Below are positions 8,112 through 17,072 of a DNA stretch of 64,000 nucleotides, in pieces (within the stretch, counting starts at the first letter, position 1; the number at the start of each line of letters is the position of its first letter). The translations under genes and the position numbers were made by a program. Source of the DNA: Streptomyces griseus subsp. griseus (lineage in GTDB: Bacteria; Actinomycetota; Actinomycetes; Streptomycetales; Streptomycetaceae); contig NZ_CP032543.1 in NCBI RefSeq assembly GCF_003610995.1, positions 4,154,001-4,218,000 on the forward strand. The letters are read 5' to 3'. Below the pieces are notes generated by a model that was not told the origin of the DNA, ran no database searches, and worked only from the letters and a program-made list of their open reading frames with translations.

Positions 8112-9833
8112 GTGAAGTACCTCGCCGGGCGGCTGGCCACCCTGCTCACCGTCGTCGCGGTCATCGGGCTGCTGCCCCGGCTCACCCGGACCGACCCGGC
8201 CCGCACGATCCTGCACGCCCGGTACGCCGACCGGGAGCCCACCCCGGAGACCCTCGACGCCATCCGCGCCGAGACCGGACTCGACGGCGGCCACCTGCAC
8301 GTCCTCGGCTCCTGGCTCGGCGGGCTGTTCCGGGGCGATCTGGGGGAGTCCTGGGTCTCCGGGCTGCCCGTCGGCCCCGACGTGGTCGCCGCCCTCGGCA
8401 ACTCCCTGACCCTGATGGGCGTCTCGCTGGCCGTCGCCCTCCTCCTCGCCCTCGCGCTGAGCGCCCCGACCCTTCGGCGCGGGGCCGCGCGCCGGATCGT
8501 GCGGGTGCGCGCCGGAGTGGGGGCGGCGGTGCTCGCCGCGCTGCCGGAGTTCCTGCTGGCGGCCGTGCTGGCGACGGTGTTCGCCGTGCACCTGGGCTGG
8601 TTCCCGGCCCTCGGCTGGGGCGATCCCGGTCAGCTCGTGCTGCCCGCGCTCGCGATGGGCGTCCCCGCCGGGGCGCTCCTCGGCCGCCTTCTGGACGACG
8701 CCCTCCCCGGCGCCTTCGCCGAACCCTGGGCCCGCGCCGCCACCGCGCACGGCCTGCCGCGCCGCCGGATCGCCGCCCACGCCCTGCGCCGTACGCTGCC
8801 GGGGCTGCTGCCCCAGGTGGGTCTGGTCGCGGTCGGGCTGACCGGGGGAGCGGTGGCCGTCGAGACGCTGTTCGCCATCCCCGGCCTCGGCGGCACCGCG
8901 CTCGCCGCCGCCCTCGCCCAGGACCTGCCCGTTCTCCAGGCATGCGTCCTCGTCCTGCTCCTCCTCGGCGTCGCCGCCGGACTCGCCGCCCGCCTCGCCG
9001 CCCGCGCCCTCCTCGGCCCCGCCCTCACCGAACGCGCCCTGCCCACCCTTGTGGCTCCCCGGCTCCCCGGCCGCCGCGCGCTCGCGATCGCCGCTGTCCT
9101 CCTCGGCACCCTCCTCCTCGCCGTCACCGTCGCAGGGCTCCTGCGCGACCCCCTCCACGTCGACACGGCCGCACGCCTCGCCGGCCCCTCCGCCGCGCAC
9201 CCCTTCGGCACCGACCACCTCGGCCGCGACGTCCTCGCCCGCCTCGGCCACGGGGCGGCCAGGACCGCCCTCGCAGCCGCCGCCGTCGGAGCCGTCACCC
9301 TTCTCCTGGGCCTCGCCCTCGGAGCCGTACCCGCCGGAGCGCTCACCGAGACCGCCAACGCGCTCCCCGCCGTCCTCGCCGGCCTCGTCGTCGCCGGCAT
9401 CACCGGACCCGGCCCCTGGGGCGCCGCGGCCGCCGTGGCCGCCGTCGCCTGGGCCCCGCTCGCCGCCCACACCGCCGCCCTGTACGCCCAGGAGAAGGCC
9501 GCACCCCATCTCACCGCGGCCGTCGCCCTCGGCGCGGACCGGACCCGGCTGCTCCGCCACCATGTGCTCCCGGGCGTTCTCCCGCCCGTCGCCCGCCACG
9601 CCCTCCTCCGCATCCCGGCCGTCGCGCTGGCCCTCGCCTCCCTCGGCTTCCTCGGGCTCGGCACCCAGGCGCCCGCGCCGGAGTGGGGCCGGATGCTTTC
9701 GGAGAACATGCCGTACGCCGAACGCGCCCCCTGGGCCGTCCTCGCGCCCGCCGCCGCGCTCGTCGTCCTCGGCGCGCTGGCCGTCCTCACCTCGAGCGCC
9801 GCGCGCGGGCGCACCCCGGCGGGTGCGCGGTGA
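8112..9833 (+). CDS. Fused DppB-DppC-type ABC transporter permease
   Basis: About 573 residues joining two permease modules in one chain. The first half (about 1-300) has the DppB-like pattern with LDAIRAETGLDG and the cytoplasmic EPWARAATAHGLPRRRIAAHALR loop. The second half (about 320-570) has the DppC-like start HPFGTDHLGRDVLARL and the TAAVALGADRTRLLRHHVLPGVLPP coupling loop (EAA motif). Normally these are separate proteins. GTG 8112 gives the usual short VKYLAGRL N terminus; GTG 8094 is an alternative. No ATPase gene follows. The stop overlaps the MFS start by 4 nt. Confidence 0.88.
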   Translation: MKYLAGRLATLLTVVAVIGLLPRLTRTDPARTILHARYADREPTPETLDAIRAETGLDGGHLHVLGSWLGGLFRGDLGESWVSGLPVGPDVVAALGNSLTLMGVSLAVALLLALALSAPTLRRGAARRIVRVRAGVGAAVLAALPEFLLAAVLATVFAVHLGWFPALGWGDPGQLVLPALAMGVPAGALLGRLLDDALPGAFAEPWARAATAHGLPRRRIAAHALRRTLPGLLPQVGLVAVGLTGGAVAVETLFAIPGLGGTALAAALAQDLPVLQACVLVLLLLGVAAGLAARLAARALLGPALTERALPTLVAPRLPGRRALAIAAVLLGTLLLAVTVAGLLRDPLHVDTAARLAGPSAAHPFGTDHLGRDVLARLGHGAARTALAAAAVGAVTLLLGLALGAVPAGALTETANALPAVLAGLVVAGITGPGPWGAAAAVAAVAWAPLAAHTAALYAQEKAAPHLTAAVALGADRTRLLRHHVLPGVLPPVARHALLRIPAVALALASLGFLGLGTQAPAPEWGRMLSENMPYAERAPWAVLAPAAALVVLGALAVLTSSAARGRTPAGAR

Positions 9834-11194
9834 GCGCGCGCACGCACCAGGCGCGGACGGAGTCGAGAACCCGCGCCCGCCCCCGTATCGCGAGCGCCGC
9901 CACCCCCTACCTCCGCCTCCTCACCACCACCCAGTTCGCCTTCAACATCGGGTTCTTCGCCGTCCTGCCCTACCTCGCCGCCCACCTCGGCAGCGGTCTC
10001 GGGATGGCGGGCTGGCTCGTCGGGCTGGTCCTCGGCCTGCGAACCTTCAGCCAGCAGGGCCTCTTCGTCGTCGGCGGCGCCCTCACCGACCGGTACGGCC
10101 CCCGGCCGGTCGTCCTGGCCGGCTGCGCGCTGCGGATCGCCGGCTTCGGCTGGCTCGCCTACGCCGGTTCCGCCGCCACCGTCATCGCGGCCGTCCTCCT
10201 CATCGGCTTCGCCGCCGCGCTGTTCTCGCCCGCCGTCGAGTCCGAGGCCGCCCGCGAGGCCGTCCGTCACGAGCAGGCCACCGGCACCCCGCGCGCCCAG
10301 GTGCTCGCCCTGTTCTCCGCCGCCGGACAGGCCGGGGCGTTCCTCGGACCGCTGCTGGGCTCGCTGCTCCTGCTGCTCGGCGGCGGCTTCCGGGCCGCCT
10401 GCCTCACCGGGGCCCTCGTCTTCGTCGCCGTCCTTGTGGGACACGCGCGCCTGATGCCGGGGCGTAAGGACGCACCGGACGACGCCTCCACCCGCGACGG
10501 CGCACCGGACGAAGCCCTCACCCGTGACCACGCACCGGACGACGCCTCCACCCGCGACGGCGCGGGGGATGACGCCCTCACCCGTACGGCCCAGAGCACC
10601 GCAGGGTCTTCGTGGCGGGCGGTCTTCACCAACCGGCCCTTCCTCGTCCTCTGCCTCGCGTACAGCACCTACCTCGTCGCCTACAACCAGCTCTACCTCT
10701 CCCTCCCCGCCGAGGTGGAGCGCGCCACCGGCTCGCAGGCGGCCCTCGGCTGGCTCTTCGCGCTCTCCTCGCTGCTCGTCGTCACCCTCCAGCTGCCGCT
10801 GACCCGCCGGTCCGCGCACCGGATGACCCCGCGCACCGCCCTGGTCACCGGCCTCACCGTCGTCGCCGCCGGGTTCGCCGCCGTACCGCTCACCCCCGGC
10901 GGTGCCGGCGGCCTGCTGCCCGGCGCGGTCCTCGTCGTCCTGCTCACCCTCGGCCAGATGCTGCTGGTCCCCGCGGCCCGGGGCATCGTGCCGGACCTGG
11001 TCGACGGCCGGCGGCTCGGTCTTGCCACCGGAGCGCTCTCCTCCGTATCCGGCCTCGCGGTCCTCGTCGGCAGCGCGGCCACCGGGGTCCTCCTCGACGC
11101 GCCCGCCCCGGTCCTGTGGGCGGTGCTGGCCGCCGTACCGCTGGCCGGAGCGGCCCTCGCGTTCACCCTTCCGGCGGGTTACGGCAAGAAGTAA
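9830..11194 (+). CDS. MFS transporter with repeat-bearing central loop
   Basis: 454 residues with 12 predicted membrane segments. The motif-A loop between TM2 and TM3 is GGALTDRYGPRPV. The long cytoplasmic loop between halves (about residues 212-255) holds four 10-residue repeats (APDDASTRDG, APDEALTRDH and so on) encoded by a 30-bp tandem repeat. It starts at GTG overlapping the permease stop, so it is translationally coupled to the Zur-controlled import genes. In staphylopine/pseudopaline systems an MFS carrier exports the metallophore while an ABC system imports the metal complex. The same pairing here suggests, but does not prove, an exporter. Confidence 0.88.
   Translation: MSARTHQARTESRTRARPRIASAATPYLRLLTTTQFAFNIGFFAVLPYLAAHLGSGLGMAGWLVGLVLGLRTFSQQGLFVVGGALTDRYGPRPVVLAGCALRIAGFGWLAYAGSAATVIAAVLLIGFAAALFSPAVESEAAREAVRHEQATGTPRAQVLALFSAAGQAGAFLGPLLGSLLLLLGGGFRAACLTGALVFVAVLVGHARLMPGRKDAPDDASTRDGAPDEALTRDHAPDDASTRDGAGDDALTRTAQSTAGSSWRAVFTNRPFLVLCLAYSTYLVAYNQLYLSLPAEVERATGSQAALGWLFALSSLLVVTLQLPLTRRSAHRMTPRTALVTGLTVVAAGFAAVPLTPGGAGGLLPGAVLVVLLTLGQMLLVPAARGIVPDLVDGRRLGLATGALSSVSGLAVLVGSAATGVLLDAPAPVLWAVLAAVPLAGAALAFTLPAGYGKK
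10471..10590 (+). repeat. 30-bp tandem repeat, four copies, inside MFS gene
   Basis: Four in-frame 30-bp units; copies 1 and 3 are nearly identical, as are 2 and 4, giving a 60-bp higher-order period. They encode charged decapeptides in the loop between transmembrane halves, so copy number can vary without breaking the frame. Confidence 0.9.
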
Positions 11195-11313
11195 GGGCGA
11201 CGCGGGAAGTAACGGAGGGCGCACGAGGTTGGGGGTGAGGACCGCAGGGCGCCCGACACCGGATCCGGGGCGCCCGTAACCGGACCACCCAGCCACTCAG
11301 GAGGACGTACGTC

Positions 11314-11718
11314 ATGACAGCCGCACTCTCCACCGAGCTCAAGGACCTTCTCGACACCCCGGTCTTCGTCAACATCGCCACCATCCAGCCGGACGGCAGC
11401 CCGCAGGTCTCCCCGGTGTGGGTGACGCGCGACGGCGACGACGTCCTGATCTCCACCACGGTCGGCCGCCGCAAGGAGACGAACCTCCGCCGCGACCCGC
11501 GCGTCACCGTCGTGGTCCAGCCCGCCGACAACCCGTACGCGTACGCCGAGATCCGCGGCCGGGCGGAGCTGACCACGGAGGGCGGCCAGGAGCTGATCGA
11601 CGAGCTGTCGCTGAAGTACACCGGCAAGCCGTACGCGGAGTTCAACCCGAAGTCCGCGCAGGACGACCCCCGGGTCGTGGTCCGGATCACCCCGCGCAAG
11701 GTCGTCGGACGCATCTGA
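11314..11718 (+). CDS. PPOX-class F420-dependent oxidoreductase
   Basis: 134 residues with the split beta-barrel flavin/F420-binding fold. TPVFVNIATIQPDGSPQVSPVWV is the characteristic N-terminal strand pair, and RRKETNLRRDPRVTV is the cofactor-phosphate contact region. Related actinobacterial enzymes reduce substrates with coenzyme F420; the substrate here is unknown. GGAGGA lies 9-14 nt before ATG. It closes the segment inserted between ispF and cysS and is separated from the MFS gene by 119 nt, so it may have its own promoter. Confidence 0.85.
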   Translation: MTAALSTELKDLLDTPVFVNIATIQPDGSPQVSPVWVTRDGDDVLISTTVGRRKETNLRRDPRVTVVVQPADNPYAYAEIRGRAELTTEGGQELIDELSLKYTGKPYAEFNPKSAQDDPRVVVRITPRKVVGRI

Positions 11719-11850
11719 GGACCGCCGAGGAGCCGCTGAAGAGTCCCCGAGGAGCCCCTGGAGCCCCCTGAGGAACCCCCGAGAGCCGCCCGGGAGCCTT
11801 CGGCGGGGCCTCCCCGACCCCTCCCGACCAGGCCGGTATCAGAAAGTTGC

Positions 11851-11877
11851 CCCCGCGATCGCCCAAGGGTCGCGGGG
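11851..11877. other. GC-rich hairpin upstream of cysS
   Basis: CCCCGCGA at 11851-11858 pairs with TCGCGGGG at 11870-11877 across an 11-nt loop. It could terminate transcription from the preceding gene or form a control element for cysS. No T-run follows. Confidence 0.45.
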
Positions 11878-11906
11878 CACTGGTGTCGGCCTACTACCCT
11901 TGAGGC

Positions 11907-13307
11907 GTGACTATTCGCCTGCACGACACCAGCGCCCGGCAGATCCGTGACTTCGTCCCGCTCACGCCGGGCTGCGTCTCGATCTACCTCTGTGGCGCTA
12001 CCGTCCAGGCGGCACCGCACATCGGGCACATCCGTTCCGGGCTGAACTTCGACATCATGCGCCGCTGGTTCACGTACCGCGGCTATGACGTGACCTTCAT
12101 CCGGAACGTCACGGACATCGACGACAAGATCATCAGGAAGTCGGCCGAGCAGGGCCGCCCCTGGTGGTCGATCGGTTACGAGAACGAGCGCGCGTTCAAC
12201 GACGGCTACGACGCGCTGGGCTGCCTGCCGCCCACCTACGAGCCCCGTGCCACCGGCCACATCACCGAGATGATCGAGATGATGCGCGGCCTCATCGAGC
12301 GCGGCCACGCCTACGAGGCCGACGGCAACGTCTACTTCGACGTCCGGTCCCTCCCCGGCTACCTCTCGCTCTCCAACCAGGAGCTGGACGACCTGCGCCA
12401 GCCCTCCGGCGAGGGCGAGACCGGCAAGCGCGACCAGCGGGACTTCGCCATGTGGAAGGCGGCCAAGGAGGGTGAGCCCAGCTGGGAGACCCCCTGGGGC
12501 CGCGGCCGGCCCGGCTGGCACCTGGAGTGCTCCGCGATGGCCCACAAGTACCTGGGCTCCGCCTTCGACATCCACGGCGGCGGACTCGACCTGATCTTCC
12601 CGCACCACGAGAACGAGATCGCCCAGGCCAAGGCGTACGGCGACGAGTTCGCCAACTACTGGGTGCACAACGCCTGGGTCACCATGGCCGGCGAGAAGAT
12701 GTCCAAGTCACTGGGCAACTCCGTCCTCGTCAGCGAGATGGTCAAGCACTGGCGCCCCATCGTCCTGCGCTACTACCTGGGCACCCCGCACTACCGGTCG
12801 ATGATCGAGTACAGCGAGGAGTCCCTGCGCGAGGCCGAGTCCGCGTTCGCGCGGATCGAGGGCTTCGTCCAGCGCGTCACCGAGAAGGCCGGGGAGACCG
12901 TCGCCCCCGCCGCCGAGGTGCCGCCCGCCTTCGCCGAGGCGATGGACGAGGACCTGGGCGTGCCGCAGGCCCTCGCGATCGTCCACACCACGGTCCGCCA
13001 GGGCAACAGCGCGCTCGCCGCCGACGACAAGGAAGCCGCCGTCGCCCGCCTCGCCGAGGTCCGGGCCATGCTCGGCGTCCTTGGGCTAGACCCGCTGGAC
13101 GAGCACTGGGCGGGTGAGGGCGACCGGGGCGAGGATCTGCACGGCGTCGTCGACACCCTCGTACGCCTGGTTCTCGACCAGCGGCAGTCGGCCCGTGAGC
13201 GCAAGGACTGGGCCGCCGCCGACGCGATCCGCGACCAGCTCAACCAGTCCGGACTCGTCATCGAGGACAGCGCCAACGGTCCGCGGTGGACGCTCGGCCC
13301 GCGCTGA
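11907..13307 (+). CDS. cysS: Cysteinyl-tRNA synthetase
   Basis: 466 residues. It charges tRNA-Cys with cysteine. The class I signatures are PHIGHIRSG (HIGH) near residues 37-45 and EKMSKSLGN (KMSKS) near 270. Zn ligands are the Cys of LCGATV, the Cys of LECSAM and the HHENE motif. The C-terminal anticodon-binding helical domain is complete. GTG start; TACCCT lies 6 nt upstream, the leaderless pattern. It is distinct from mycothiol ligase MshC, which lacks the full C-terminal domain. Confidence 0.97.
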   Translation: MTIRLHDTSARQIRDFVPLTPGCVSIYLCGATVQAAPHIGHIRSGLNFDIMRRWFTYRGYDVTFIRNVTDIDDKIIRKSAEQGRPWWSIGYENERAFNDGYDALGCLPPTYEPRATGHITEMIEMMRGLIERGHAYEADGNVYFDVRSLPGYLSLSNQELDDLRQPSGEGETGKRDQRDFAMWKAAKEGEPSWETPWGRGRPGWHLECSAMAHKYLGSAFDIHGGGLDLIFPHHENEIAQAKAYGDEFANYWVHNAWVTMAGEKMSKSLGNSVLVSEMVKHWRPIVLRYYLGTPHYRSMIEYSEESLREAESAFARIEGFVQRVTEKAGETVAPAAEVPPAFAEAMDEDLGVPQALAIVHTTVRQGNSALAADDKEAAVARLAEVRAMLGVLGLDPLDEHWAGEGDRGEDLHGVVDTLVRLVLDQRQSARERKDWAAADAIRDQLNQSGLVIEDSANGPRWTLGPR

Positions 13308-13340
13308 GCCTCCGCTCGGCACCGGTCCGACCGGTGCGAA

Positions 13341-13368
13341 TGTGCCGCCCGGCGATCAGGGCGGCACA
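13341..13368 (+). terminator. Hairpin between cysS and rlmB
   Basis: TGTGCCGCCC at 13341-13350 and its complement at 13359-13368 with an 8-nt loop, followed by CTTCACTTATAC. This is probably a terminator after cysS. The TTATAC downstream may be a -10 element for rlmB. Confidence 0.65.
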
Positions 13369-13415
13369 CTTCACTTATACGTACGCACGTCTGAAAGCAA
13401 CGAAACAGGTAGGTC

Positions 13416-14372
13416 ATGGCCGGGAACAGCCAGCGCAGGAACCGCCGCACGTCCAACAAGAAGGGCATGCAGGTCGGCAGCGGTGGTCAGCGACGCCGTG
13501 GTCTCGAAGGCAAGGGACCCACGCCGCCCGCCTCCGCCCGCAAGGGACACAAGAAGAACCGGGTGGCCAACGCCCAGGCCAAGCAGGCCGCCGCCCGCCG
13601 CCCCGCGCCCCGGCGCGGCGGTGTGAAGGGCACCTCCGAGATGGTCGTGGGCCGCAACCCGGTCTACGAGGCCCTGCGCGACGGTGTGCCCGCCACCACC
13701 CTCTACGTCCAGCAGTACATCGACAACGACGAGCGCGTCCGTGACGCCCTCAAGCTCGCGGGCGAGCGCGGCAACATCAACCTGATGGAGGCCCCGCGCC
13801 CCGAGCTGGACCGGATGACGAACGGCCTGAACCACCAGGGCCTCGTCCTCCAGGTCCCGCCGTACGAGTACGCGCACCCGGAGGACCTCACCGCCGCCGC
13901 GTACGACAACAACGAGGACCCGCTGATCGTCGCCCTCGACGGCGTCACGGACCCCCGCAACCTCGGCGCGATCGTCCGCTCGGTCTCCGCGTTCGGCGGC
14001 CACGGCGTGGTCGTCCCCGAGCGCCGCGCGGCCGGTATGACCGCCGGTGCGTGGAAGTCCTCGGCCGGTACGGCGGCCCGCACCCCGGTCTCCCGGGTCA
14101 CCAACCTGACCCGCGCCCTGGAGGGCTACCAGAAGGCGGGCCTCACGGTCGTCGGCCTCGCCGCCGACGGCGAGCACACGGTCGAGGACCTGGAGCAGCT
14201 GGCCGGTCCGGTCGTCATCGTCATCGGCAGCGAGGGCAAGGGGCTGGGCCGCCTCGTCGGCGAGACCTGCGACTACCGCGTCCGGATCTCCATGCCGGGC
14301 GGCGCCGAATCGCTCAACGCCGGTGTCGCGGCGGGGATCGTGCTCTACGAGGTGGCGCGCCGCCGCGGATGA
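13416..14372 (+). CDS. rlmB: 23S rRNA (guanosine-2'-O-)-methyltransferase RlmB
   Basis: 318 residues. It methylates the ribose of G2251 (E. coli numbering) in 23S rRNA. A basic disordered N-terminal extension (about 1-70: RRNRRTSNKKG, KGHKKNR) typical of actinobacterial members precedes the RNA-binding substrate domain (EMVVGRNPVYEALRDGVP) and the SPOUT knot domain with motifs DPRNLGAIVRS, VIVIGSEGKGL and ISMPGGAESLNAGVAAGIVLYE. It follows cysS, an order kept in many actinobacteria. Confidence 0.95.
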   Translation: MAGNSQRRNRRTSNKKGMQVGSGGQRRRGLEGKGPTPPASARKGHKKNRVANAQAKQAAARRPAPRRGGVKGTSEMVVGRNPVYEALRDGVPATTLYVQQYIDNDERVRDALKLAGERGNINLMEAPRPELDRMTNGLNHQGLVLQVPPYEYAHPEDLTAAAYDNNEDPLIVALDGVTDPRNLGAIVRSVSAFGGHGVVVPERRAAGMTAGAWKSSAGTAARTPVSRVTNLTRALEGYQKAGLTVVGLAADGEHTVEDLEQLAGPVVIVIGSEGKGLGRLVGETCDYRVRISMPGGAESLNAGVAAGIVLYEVARRRG

Positions 14373-14391
14373 CCCGCACCGGCCTCCGGTA

Positions 14392-14458
14392 CGGCGTTCG
14401 CGCGATGACCACCTCGGTAACGGGCTCGCCCGCCCACCGAGTTGACGCGCGAACGCCG
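14392..14458 (+). other. Large two-tier hairpin after rlmB
   Basis: A 13-bp outer stem (CGGCGTTCGCGCG at 14392-14404, complement at 14446-14458) encloses an inner 6-bp stem (CTCGGT 14413-14418, ACCGAG 14436-14441). It may be a rho-independent-like terminator or a structured RNA element. No poly-T follows closely. Confidence 0.5.
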
Positions 14459-14557
14459 AACAGGGTTCCAGGATGCCCGAGTTTGGCCGGATCTTGACGG
14501 GTCTCGGACACATAAGCCCCGTCAAGGCAGTGTCCTAACCACCCATCACTCGGTTAG

Positions 14558-16192
14558 ATGAGTGTGGACACCAGAACGCCTCGGTTCGACGAGCAACCCG
14601 CCCTGAGCATGACCAAGGTGGACAGCGACCCCGCGCAGGTCATCGTCAACCACGCCAGCTTCCGGGTGCAGCTCGCCCCGGGCCAGCGCGCACGGCTGCG
14701 CGGTCTCGCGGACACGGCCCGCATCCCCGCCATGAGCGGGGCCGGCGGCGGCCGCAGGCGGGCACCGGTCGTCTGGAGCGGCAGATCGGCCCCGGGCGAC
14801 CCCGGCGCCACCGGCCTCCTCCAGGCCGTACGCAACTCCACCGCGGGCCACCTCGACACCGCGCTCACCGCCGGGGCCGCCAACGGCCACCCGGCGGGCG
14901 CGACCCAGGTCATCCCGCTTCTGGAGGAGACCCAGCCCAACCCCGTACTGACCGCACCGCAGCAGCCCGGGCGGACCGGTCCCCTCCTGCCGCCCATGCG
15001 CCAGGCCGTCGGGGCGTACGACTCCGCCGACGACGGGCCGGAGCCCCCCGCGGCCGACGACGACGGCTACGGGGAGGAGAGCTCCGAGGCCCGCGCCCGG
15101 CGCCAAGGCGGCGACCCCGTCCGGCACGCCTACTACCCCGGCCACCGGATGAACCTCGGGGTCGTCCTGCTCCCCATGCGGGTCCTCCTGGGCCTCATCG
15201 CCATCTACGCCGGTATGGGCAAGCTCTGCGACCCCGTCTACTTCGACGGCGGCGAGCGCGGCTCCATGGTCAAGTGGCTGACCTCGCTGCACCCCTGGGC
15301 GCTCGCCGAACCGCTGCGCGACTTCGCCCTCTCCCACCCGGTCGGCGCCGGGCTCACCGTCGCCTTCCTCCAGGTCGTCGTCGGCGTCCTCACCGTCTTC
15401 GGCCTCTGGCAGCGCGTCGCCGCCTCCGTGGGCGCCCTGCTCTCCGCCGCCCTCCTGGTGACGGTCAGCTGGCGCACGGTCCCGGTGTACGAAGCCCCCG
15501 ACATCATCCTGCTGGCCGCCTGGAGCCCGTTGATCATCGCGGGTGCCCCCGTCTACTCCGTGGACGGACGGCTCGCGGGAGAGGCCTGGCGTACGCTCGG
15601 CCCGCGCTCCGAGATCTGGGACCTGCGCCGCCGCGTGCTGCGCCGCGGAACGGTCGTCGCCTCCGTCGTCATCGGCCTCACCCTTCTCATCGGCTCCATC
15701 CTCGGCGGCGCCGTCCGCTCGGCCGATGTCGTCACCGTCCCGGGCCGCAACGACTACCCGACCAACCGGCTTCCCGGCCAGCCGCTCCCACAGGAGTCCT
15801 CCGGCGAACGCCAGGCCTCCCGTACCCCCCAGGAGCAGGAGAGCCGCCCCGAGCCCACCCGCTCCGGCGAAGCCACCGCCCCCGCCACCGGCGGCCAGGC
15901 CACCCCCGGCGCCCCCCGCGACTCCGGCGGCGGCCAGAGCACCGGCGCCGGGGCCCAGCCCAGCGAGACCCAGGGCGCCGGGCAGGAACCCCCGCAGCAG
16001 AACGCCCCCCAGCAGCCCCCCGCCGCCACCAGCGCGGGCCCCACCTCCTCCGGCTCCACCGGCGGGGACGGCTCCACCGGCGGCGGCTCGGAGCCCGAGG
16101 CCCCGCCCGCCACGGGCGGCGGCGAAGGCTCCAGCTCGGGCGGCGGCTCCTCCGGCGGCGGCCGCAACCCCATCGGCGGCCTCCTCGGCTGA
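14558..16192 (+). CDS. DoxX-family membrane protein with long proline/glycine-rich tail
   Basis: 544 residues. A 185-residue soluble, partly disordered N-terminal part is followed by a DoxX-like four-helix membrane domain (about 195-335: LGLIAIYAGMGKLCDP, AGLTVAFLQVVVGVLTVFGLWQ, DIILLAAWSPLIIAGAPVY), another membrane segment near 367-385 and a 150-residue Pro/Gly/Ser/Glu disordered tail. DoxX proteins are linked to thiol/redox balance at the membrane. The function here is not known. The ATG at 14558 has no clear ribosome site; an in-frame start downstream is possible. Confidence 0.8.
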   Translation: MSVDTRTPRFDEQPALSMTKVDSDPAQVIVNHASFRVQLAPGQRARLRGLADTARIPAMSGAGGGRRRAPVVWSGRSAPGDPGATGLLQAVRNSTAGHLDTALTAGAANGHPAGATQVIPLLEETQPNPVLTAPQQPGRTGPLLPPMRQAVGAYDSADDGPEPPAADDDGYGEESSEARARRQGGDPVRHAYYPGHRMNLGVVLLPMRVLLGLIAIYAGMGKLCDPVYFDGGERGSMVKWLTSLHPWALAEPLRDFALSHPVGAGLTVAFLQVVVGVLTVFGLWQRVAASVGALLSAALLVTVSWRTVPVYEAPDIILLAAWSPLIIAGAPVYSVDGRLAGEAWRTLGPRSEIWDLRRRVLRRGTVVASVVIGLTLLIGSILGGAVRSADVVTVPGRNDYPTNRLPGQPLPQESSGERQASRTPQEQESRPEPTRSGEATAPATGGQATPGAPRDSGGGQSTGAGAQPSETQGAGQEPPQQNAPQQPPAATSAGPTSSGSTGGDGSTGGGSEPEAPPATGGGEGSSSGGGSSGGGRNPIGGLLG

Positions 16193-16206
16193 CCCGTACG
16201 GAACGC

Positions 16207-16254
16207 GCGATGGGGCGGCCCCCACCCGGCTTCGGGTGGGGGCCGCCCCATCGC
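16207..16254. terminator. Strong bidirectional terminator
   Basis: A perfect stem of about 20 bp (starting GCGATGGGGCGGCCCCC) with a short GGCTTCG-type loop lies between convergent genes ending at 16192 and 16259. Confidence 0.9.
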
Positions 16255-16258
16255 GCTG

Positions 16259-16978
16259 TCAGCCGCGGCCCTGAGAGCCGAGCTCACGCGCCGCCTCGGT
16301 CAGGTCCTTCGCGGTGTCGATCGCCCGCCAGTACGCCCCGTGGGGCAGCGGATACCCGGCCAGCCGGCGCTCCCGGGCCAGCCGCGGGAACGTCGTCCGC
16401 TCGTGGTCGCCCTGATCCGGCAGCATCCCCGTGAACGCGGGGGAGAACACGTACACCCCCGCATTGATCAGATACGGCGAGGGCGGCGACTCGATGAAGT
16501 CCGTGATGTGCCCGAAGGCGTCCGTCTCCACCGCCCCCCAAGGAATCCGGGGCCGGGCGAGAGCCAGCGTGGCGGTGGCGTCGCGCTCGGCGTGGAACGC
16601 GGCCATCTCGCGCAACGAGAAGCGCGTCCAGATGTCGCCGTTGGTGGCGTACCAGGGCTGCTCCGGATCGGGCAGCCGCTGCGCCGCGTACTTCAGCCCG
16701 CCGCCCCGGCCCAGCGGCTCCTTCTCCACCACGGTGGTGACCCGCAGCGGCAGCACGGCGGACTCCAGCCACTCCTGGAGCACCTCGGCGAGATGCCCGC
16801 AGGAGACCACGGCGTCGGTCACGCCCTCGGCGGCCAGCCAGGAGAGCTGGTGGCCGATGATCGGGGTCCCGGTGCCCGGGATCTCGACCATCGGCTTCGG
16901 ACGGTCATCGGTGTACGGCCGCAGCCGCGACCCCTGGCCACCGGCGAGGATCACGGCCTGCGTCGGATACGTATGCAT
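16259..16978 (-). CDS. Sugar-phosphate nucleotidyltransferase
   Basis: 239 residues of the GT-A-fold NTP_transferase family (glucose-1-phosphate thymidylyltransferase/mannose-1-phosphate guanylyltransferase type). It shows the nucleotide-binding AVILAGGQGSRLRPYTDDRPKPMVEI, then LGRGGGLKYA and TNGDIWTRF (metal-binding Asp). The family activates a sugar phosphate as an NDP-sugar. The exact sugar cannot be read, and the protein is short and lacks the C-terminal beta-helix of bifunctional enzymes. The start ATG 16978 has TATCGT 7 nt upstream (leaderless pattern); a more distal ATG at 16987 is possible. Confidence 0.82.
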   Translation of the reverse strand: MHTYPTQAVILAGGQGSRLRPYTDDRPKPMVEIPGTGTPIIGHQLSWLAAEGVTDAVVSCGHLAEVLQEWLESAVLPLRVTTVVEKEPLGRGGGLKYAAQRLPDPEQPWYATNGDIWTRFSLREMAAFHAERDATATLALARPRIPWGAVETDAFGHITDFIESPPSPYLINAGVYVFSPAFTGMLPDQGDHERTTFPRLARERRLAGYPLPHGAYWRAIDTAKDLTEAARELGSQGRG

Positions 16979-17072
16979 GGCACGCACGATATGCGGTGCC
17001 CGCGCACGGCAGCTGCCGTTGCCCGGCAGGCGGGGGCAACGGCAGCGGGGTGGAGCGTGGCGGGAGTCGGTC

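Noticed and set aside
8044..8114. A 23-codon frame starting at ATGA on the binding-protein stop
   Set aside because: Ends just where the permease GTG begins; possibly a coupling leader but no evidence that it encodes a functional peptide.
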